Positions 58,200 through 64,000 of a stretch of 64,000 bases of DNA are shown here, piece by piece. The DNA lies in assembly GCF_910594005.1 (NCBI RefSeq), contig NC_057828.1, positions 4,166,235 through 4,230,234 on the forward strand. Direction: 5' to 3'. The translations under genes and the position numbers were made by a program. Numbering within the stretch: position 1 is the stretch's first letter; every line of letters begins with the position of its first letter. The notes under the pieces are model-generated. The model was not told the origin of the DNA and did not search any database. It worked only from the letters and a program-made list of their open reading frames with translations. This DNA is from Cervus elaphus. Its lineage: Eukaryota; Chordata; Mammalia; Artiodactyla; Cervidae.

Positions 58200-59298
58200 T
58201 GAAAGTTGAATTTTAAGCCAAATTTTTCACTCTCCTCTTTCACTTTCATCAGGAGGCTCTTTAGTTTCTCTTTGCTTTCTACCATAAGAGTGGTGTCTCA
58301 TCTGTGTATCTGAGGTTATTGATATTTCTCCCCAGCAGTCTTGATTCCAGCTTGTGCTTCTTCTAGCCCAACGTTTCTCATGATGTACTCTGCATATAAG
58401 TTAAATAAGCAGGGTGACAATATACAGCCTTGATGTACTCCTTTTCCTATTTGGAACCAGTCTGTTGTTCCATGTCCAGTTCGAACTGTTGCTTCCTGAC
58501 CTGCCTACAGATTTCTCAAGAGGCAGTTCAGGTGGTCTAGTATTCTCATCTCTTTCAGAATTTCCCACAGTTTATTGTGATCCACACAGTCAAAGGCTTT
58601 GGCATAGTCAATAAAGCAGAAATAGATGTTTTTCTGGAACTCTCTTGCTTTTTCAATGATCCAGCAGATGTTGGCAATCTGATCTTTGATTCCTCTGCCT
58701 TTTCTAAAACCAGCTTGAACATCTGGAAGTTCACGATTCACATATTGCTGTAGCCTGGCTTGGAGAATTTTGAGCATTACGTTATTAGCGTGTGAGATGA
58801 CTGCAATTGTGCAGTAGTTTGAGCATTCTTTGGTGTTGCCTTTCTTTGGAATTAGAATGAAATTTGACCTTTTCCAGTCCTGTGGCCACTGCTGAGTTTT
58901 CCAAATTTGCTAGCATATTCAGTGCAGCACTTTCACAGCATCATCTTTTAGGATTTGAAATAGCTCAACTGGAATTCCATCACCTCTGCTAGCTTTGTTT
59001 GTAGTGATGCTTCCTAAGGCCCACTTGACTTCACATTCCAGGATGTCTGGCTCTAGGTGAATGATCACACCATTGTGGTTATTTGGGCCATGAAGATCAC
59101 AGTTCTTCTGTGTATTCCTGCCACCTCTTCTTAATGTCTTCTGCTTCTGTTAGATCCATACCATTTCTGTCCTTTATTGAGCTCATCTATGCATTAAATG
59201 TTCCCTTTTTATGTCTAATTTTCTTGAAGAGATCTCTAGTCGTTCCCATTCTATTGTTTTCCTCTATTTCTTTGCACTGATCACTGAGGAAGGTTTTC

Positions 59299-59940
59299 TT
59301 TTTTTTTTTTTTTTCCATTTATTTTTATTAGTTGGAGGCTAATTACTTTACAATATTGTAGTGGGTTCTGCCATACATTGACGTGAATCAGCCATGGGTT
59401 TACATGTATTCCCCATCCCTATCCCCCCTCCCACCTCCCTCCCCACCCCATCGCTCTGGGTCTTCCCAGTGCACCAGGCCCAAGCACTTGTCTCATGCAT
59501 CCAACCTGGGCTGGTGATCTGTTTCACCCTTGATAATATACATGTTTCGATGCTGTTCTCTCAAAACATCCCACCCTTGCCTTCTCCCACAGAAGTGGAG
59601 AGAGATGTTCTGTACATCTGTGTCTCTTTTTCTGTTTTGCATATAGGGTTATCATTACCATCTTTCTAAATTCCATATATATGCGTTAGTATGCTGTATT
59701 GGTCTTTATCTTTCTGGCTTACTTCACTCTGTATAATGGGCTCCAGTTTCATCCATCTCATTAGAACTAATTCAAATGAATTCTTTTTAATGGCTGAGTA
59801 ATATCCCATGGTGTATATGTACCACAGCTTCCTTATCCATTCGTCTGCTGATGGGCATCTAGGTTGCTTCCATGTCCTGGCTATTATAAACAGTGCTGCA
59901 ATGAACATTGGGGTACACGTGTCTCTTTCAGATCTGGTTT
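59299..59940 (-). mobile_element. 5'-truncated L1 inserted in BovB
   Basis: About 640 bp of ruminant L1 3' end, antisense: a T tract at the left, ACTTTACAATATTGTAG, then the end of ORF2 (on the - strand CTPMFIAALFIIARTWKQPR ... SILTHIYGI). It is flanked by TGAGGAAGG(T/C)TTTCTT at 59285-59300 and 59941-59956, a 16 bp target duplication of BovB sequence with one mismatch. The frame 59666-60211 reads from BovB straight into L1 ORF2. That fusion is an accident of the insertion. Confidence 0.95.
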
Positions 59941-61511
59941 TGAGGAAGGCTTTCTTATCTGTCCTTGCTATTCTTTGGAACTCTGCATTCAAATGGGTAT
60001 ATCTTTCCTTTTCTCCTTTGCTTTTCACTTCCCTTCTTTTCACAGCTATTTGTAAGGCCTCCTCAGACAGCCATTTTGCCTTTTTGCATTTCTTTTTCTG
60101 GGGGATGATCTTAATCCTTGTCTCCTGTATAATGTCATGAACCTCCTTCCATAGTTCATCAGGCACTCTGTCTATCAGATCTAGTCCCTTAAATCTATTT
60201 CTCACTTCCACTGTTTAGTCATAAGGGATTTGATTTAGGTCATACCTGAATGGTCTAGTGGTTTTCCCCCACTCTCTTCAATTTAAGTCTGAATTTGGCA
60301 ATAAGGAGTTCATGATCTGAGCCACAGTCAGCTCCCAATCTTGTTTATGCTGACTGTATAAAACTTCTCCATCTTTGGCTGCAAAGAATATAATCAATCT
60401 GATTTCAGTGTTGGTCATCTGGTGATGTACATGTGTAGAGTCTTCTCTTGTGTTCTTGGAAGAGGGTGTTTGCTATGACCAGTGCGTCCTCTTGGCAGAA
60501 CTCTATTAGCCTTTGCCCTGCTTCATTATGTACTCCAAGGCCTAATTTGCCTGTTACTCTGGGTGTTTTATTTTCTTCCTACTTTTGCATTCAAGTCCCC
60601 TATAATGAAAAGGACATCTTTTTTGGGTGTTAGTTCTAAACGATCTTGTTGGTCTTCATAGAACCATTCACCTTCAGCTTCTTCAGCATTACTAGTCAGG
60701 ACGTAGACTTGGATTACCGTGATATTGAATGGTTTGCCTTGGAAACGAACAGAGATCATTCTGTCTTTTTTGAGATTGCATCCAAGTACTGCATTTCAGA
60801 CTCTTTTGCTGACTATGATGGCTACTCCATTTCTTCTAAGGGATTGTTGCCCACAGTAGTAGATATAATGGTCATTTGAGTTAAATTCACCCATTCCAGT
60901 CCATTTTAGTTCACTGATTCCTAAACTGTCAATGTTCACTCTTGCCATCTCCTGTTTGACCACTTCCAATTCATGGACCTAACATTCCAGGTTCCTATGC
61001 AATACTGCTCTTTACAGCATTGGACCTTGCTTCTATCACCAGTCACATCCACAACTGGGTGTTATTTTTGCTTTGGCTCCATCCCTTCATTCTTTCTGGA
61101 GTTATTTCTCCACTGATCTGCAGTAGCATACTGGACACCTACCAACCTGGGCAGCTCATCTTTCAGTGTCCTATCTTTTTGCCTTTTCATACTGTTCATG
61201 GGATTCTCAAGGCAAGAATACTGAAGTGGCTTGTCATTCCCTTCTCCAGTGAACCACATTTTGTCAGAACTCTCCACCATGACCCGTCTGTCTTGGGTGG
61301 CCCAACATGGCATGGCTTAGTTTCATTGAGTTAGACAAGGCTGTGGTCCATGTGATTAGATTGGTTAGTTTTCTGTGATTGTGGTTTCAGTCTGTCTGCC
61401 CTCTGATCCCCTCTCTTAGCTCCTACCATCTTCCTGGGGTTTCTCTTACCTTGGACATGGGGTGTCTCCTCTCGGCCGCTCGCTGCTCCAGCACCATCGC
61501 CACTTGCTGCT

Positions 61512-61892
61512 CATAGATGCCTTATATAATAAAGCATGGTATTCAGATCCTGCCTTCCTCACTGGCCTTGCCTTCCATTCTCCCCAGTCTTTGCTCAGTG
61601 CCCAAGCTCCTGGGATCTAGCTCTCCATCATAGAATGTACCAGGCTTCTCTCCCTGCTTTGTGCTTGCTGCATGCATTCCCTGATGCATGCACTTGGGAT
61701 GCTCTTTGCAAGCTATTCAGCCTGAACAAGTATTACAAGTCCATTAGGTCTCAGCCTAGATCCTCTCTACCCTGTGATGCTTACCTGATTCCTTCATGGA
61801 TATCGTACAGCCTCTTCGCTTGGGCAACCACCAAACTTTCTCCATATGCTATGACTAGTGCATATGAAGTATGAGTTACCGAGCTAAAAGAA
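61512..61892. other. Unassigned sequence
   Basis: Between the BovB 5' end and a MIR. There is a short TATATAATAAA near 61524. The 112-codon frame 61536-61874 has no recognisable domain. Confidence 0.4.
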
Positions 61893-61978
61893 TGTGTTAT
61901 GGGGTCAGACTGCCTGAGCTTGGCTCTCAGCTCCATATCTAACTGGAAAAGTCACTAAAATAATGGGAGCCTCAGTTT
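61893..61978 (+). mobile_element. MIR SINE, left half
   Basis: TTATGGGGTCAGACTGCCTGAGCTTGG then CATATCTAACTGG and GAGCCTCAGTTT follow the MIR order, and the right half resumes at about 62586. It is split by the BovB copy between them. Confidence 0.75.
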
Positions 61979-62585
61979 GTTGTTGTTGTTAAGTTGCTAA
62001 GTCATATCTGACTCTTTGTGACCCCATGGACTGGAGCATGTGAGGCTCTTCTGTCCTACACTATGTACTGGAGTTTGCTCAAAGTCATATCGTGATACCT
62101 TACCATCTCATCCTCTGCTGCCGCTTCTCCTTTTGCCTTCAATTTTCCCCAGCATTGGAGTCTTTCCCAGTGAGGTGGCTCTTTGCAAAAGGTGGCCAAA
62201 GAATTGGAGCTATAGCTTTAGCATCAGTCCTTCCAATGAATATTCAGGGTTGATTTCCTTTAGGATTGATTGGTTGGATCTCCTTGCAGTCCAAGGGACT
62301 CTCAAGAGTCTTCTCCAACACCAGAGTTCAAAGCATCAGTTCTTTGATGCTTAGTGTTTTTAATGGACCAACTCTCACATCCATACCTGACTACTGGAAA
62401 AACTATAACTTTGACTAGATGGACCTTTGCCAGCAAAGTGATGTCTCTTTTTAATACCTGTCTAGCTTTGTCATAGCTTTTCTTCCAAGTGGCAAGAATC
62501 TTTTAATTTCATGGCTGCAGTCACCATCCACAGTGATTTTGGAGCCCAAGAAAATAAAGTCTGTCACTGCGTCTACTTTTTCACT
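61979..62585 (-). mobile_element. BovB LINE 3' end inserted in a MIR
   Basis: Antisense BovB 3' end. GTTGCTAAGTCATATCTGAC...CCATGGACTGGAGCATG is at the left, CAGTCCTTCCAATGAATATTCAGG and TCCAAGGGACTCTCAAGAG in the middle, and TTCATGGCTGCAGTCACCATCC at the right. It is 5'-truncated. The left end carries a GTT run (61979-61990). Confidence 0.9.
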
Positions 62586-62745
62586 TCTCAGGGCTAAGTT
62601 TACTCATCTGTAAAATGGTATTATTAATAATATCTACCTCATTGGCTGTGGGAAAGATTACAAATTACAGAGAAGGCACTTGGCACAGTGCCTGGACTAT
62701 GGTAAGTGCTCAGAAACATCTGGCATTATTTGTTACTACTGTTGT
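62586..62745 (+). mobile_element. MIR SINE, right half
   Basis: AGTTTACTCATCTGTAAAATGGTATTATTAATAATA, CTACCTCATTGGCTGTGGGAAAGATT and GGCACAGTGCCTGGACTATGGTAAGTGCTCAGAAA match the MIR 3' part in order, completing the half ending at 61978. Confidence 0.82.
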
Positions 62746-62779
62746 AATGATTGACTTGCATGGCTAGCCACTGAATTAA

Positions 62780-62890
62780 GGGACTATAACTTTTCATCTT
62801 TACATACTCTGCACCACTGTAGAACTTGGCATCATGTCCTTGAAAGTTTATTGACTAAATGAATGGATAAATGAATGCTTTAGAGAGTAA
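62780..62890 (+). mobile_element. L2 LINE 3' end, sense
   Basis: AGAACTTGGCATCATGTCCTTG, then AAGTTTATTGACTAAATGAATGGATAAATGAATG, is the L2 3' terminal layout with the TGAATG repeats at the end. Confidence 0.65.
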
Positions 62891-64000
62891 ATTCAGTTAC
62901 CTTTTTATAATTATCATTTTTCAGGATAGTAGTTCCAAGAATGGACCTCAAAGTCATGCAAAAAGCCAATAAGTATTATTAATTCAAGGAGCCAATATTT
63001 TTCTTATTAAAATAAAAAGTCACTTCCTGAATACATTAATTGTATTATCAGCCCTGAGAAAGATTAATCTAAAAGCTATGAGGTCTCTCAGCAATGCAGG
63101 ACCTTGTCTGTTTCCTATAAGATTTCTCACCATCATAGAGATGGCAGTACTTCTGATCTACAGAGATTGAGGACTAATGGGATAATGCATTTCATGAAGG
63201 ATTCCTAACCACAATATGAGTGGGAGCAACAATAAAGCAAGATTTTATTATCTTGTGAAATATTATCTTGTGAATTCATGTTTTCTATTTGATTGCTTTT
63301 CTCCCCCTCGAGAGAATTGTGGTTCCACTCAAGCCCAGGCACATGCAATGCCTTTGGAGTTGTGTGGTGCTGACTCATGTCCTCGGGGACTGTAAGTACT
63401 AAGGGTGATGCTGTTCTGTGCATCACCCCGGAACCAAGACTCCGCCATCAGAATGAGACGATGCCTTACTCCACCTGCAAGAGAATGGGATTCTATTGGC
63501 ATTTTGCAAGTCTGAGTCCAAGCCAGACACTCTGGCAGTTATTTGGGAGAATAATATTTGTCCTGCCTATCTGCAAAGGCTGCTGGAAGACTCTAGTGAG
63601 CGATTTTATAGAGTACAAATTGATCTACAAATACAAGCATTTTTATTATGATTAAAAACACATCTCATCTTCTACTGGAACCTCTAGATAAAGGAATGTT
63701 GGTATGATAAAGAGCTAGAGTGAAAGGGGGAAAAGTGCTAAAAACCTAATTACCAAATATGGCATTAAGAGAGTAATTACTTAATTAATTAATGATAGGG
63801 GCCCTATGTTTAAAGTCTTTCAGTTATACTGACATCAACCATCTTTGCCTATCAGGATTGGCTTATTTCTGCCGACAAAAAACTACCAAACCACTGAGGC
63901 CTAACTGACATGTGATTAATATGGACTCTGTTAATTGTATAGTTGAGTTTAATGCATGAAGCTGTATCCCTGATTTTTCTCCCTTAATTTCCTTCTGTTT
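62891..64000. other. Unassigned sequence to the window end
   Basis: No gene recognised. The stretch 63290-63660 is non-repetitive with a balanced composition and a GGGTGATG...CATCACCC inverted repeat near 63403-63428. The overlapping frames 63205-63426 (-) and 63377-63655 (+) have no recognisable domain. A (TTAA)n-like run is at 63780-63793. Confidence 0.4.

Larger units (their letters stand above)
56164..61511 (-). mobile_element. Near full-length BovB LINE, antisense, interrupted twice
   Basis: An antisense BovB read from 61511 (5' region, CTCGGCCGCTCG complement) to the tail at 56164 (CAGTTCAGTTCAGTTCACTCAG). Removing the two insertions (56879-58199 and 59299-59940) leaves about 3.4 kb, close to a complete BovB. 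Coding remnants appear in the correct order on the - strand. The endonuclease motif VLFIIGDLNAKVG lies near 60568-60620, and the linker with ERYTHLNAEFQ near 59960-60000. The RT segment 58505-58777 carries FIDYAKAFDCVDHNKLW. The C-terminal domain is 56471-56851. Frameshifts and stops are numerous, so it is inactive. No target duplication was recognised at its own ends. Confidence 0.92.

Overview
The window reads as mammalian, and specifically bovid (cattle, sheep, goat or a relative), pericentromeric DNA. The diagnostic contents are BovB (RTE) LINEs with the characteristic CTGAACTGAA tail, a tRNA-headed Bov-tA SINE, ruminant-type L1 with its 3' end, a gammaretrovirus-like ERV, older MIR/L2/MaLR fossils, and a large GC-richer satellite array full of CTCGAG and TCTAGA. 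I see no functional protein-coding gene, rRNA gene, tRNA gene or CRISPR array. All long open frames fall in satellite, LINE or minisatellite sequence.

Layout. (1) 1-37013 is satellite: about 18 monomers of ~980 bp in + orientation (1-17893), an abrupt inversion at 17893/17896, about 12 monomers in - orientation (17896-29882), a 5.8 kb inactivated L1 (29883-35724), and a last ~1.3 monomers in - orientation (35725-37013). My best family guess is the ruminant satellite I / 1.715 lineage, but this is unverified and the ~980 bp unit length is not one I can match to a named unit. Within the + block, 1239-7273 and 7274-14319 are two almost identical tandem copies of a six- or seven-monomer higher-order unit. 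They differ by one 991 bp deletion, one 20 bp insertion and about ten point differences seen by eye. The monomer contains ~184 bp submodules, and some monomers carry an extra one.

(2) 37014-52990 is ordinary interspersed-repeat sequence with BovB 3' ends, Bov-tA, an L1 3' end with a tiny inverted segment, MaLR-type LTRs, L2 and MIR. (3) 53013-54593 is an AT-rich ~28 bp minisatellite. (4) 56164-61511 is a nearly complete antisense BovB LINE broken by two younger insertions. One is a 5'-truncated L1 with a 16 bp target duplication. The other is an ERV-derived insert whose structure (R-U5-PBS ... PPT-U3-R, starting exactly at the predicted transcription start and flanked by a ~15 bp duplication) shows that it was copied from a retroviral RNA by LINE machinery, not integrated as a provirus. 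(5) 61512-64000 holds a MIR split by another BovB, an L2 end and unassigned sequence.

The most noteworthy items are the inverted satellite junction, the near-identical satellite duplication with a microhomology deletion, the L1 sitting in a register jump of the array without a target duplication, and the retrotransposed spliced-looking ERV transcript. Nothing here can be put together as a working gene system. The interest is in satellite turnover at a centromere edge and LINE-mediated processing of a retroviral RNA.
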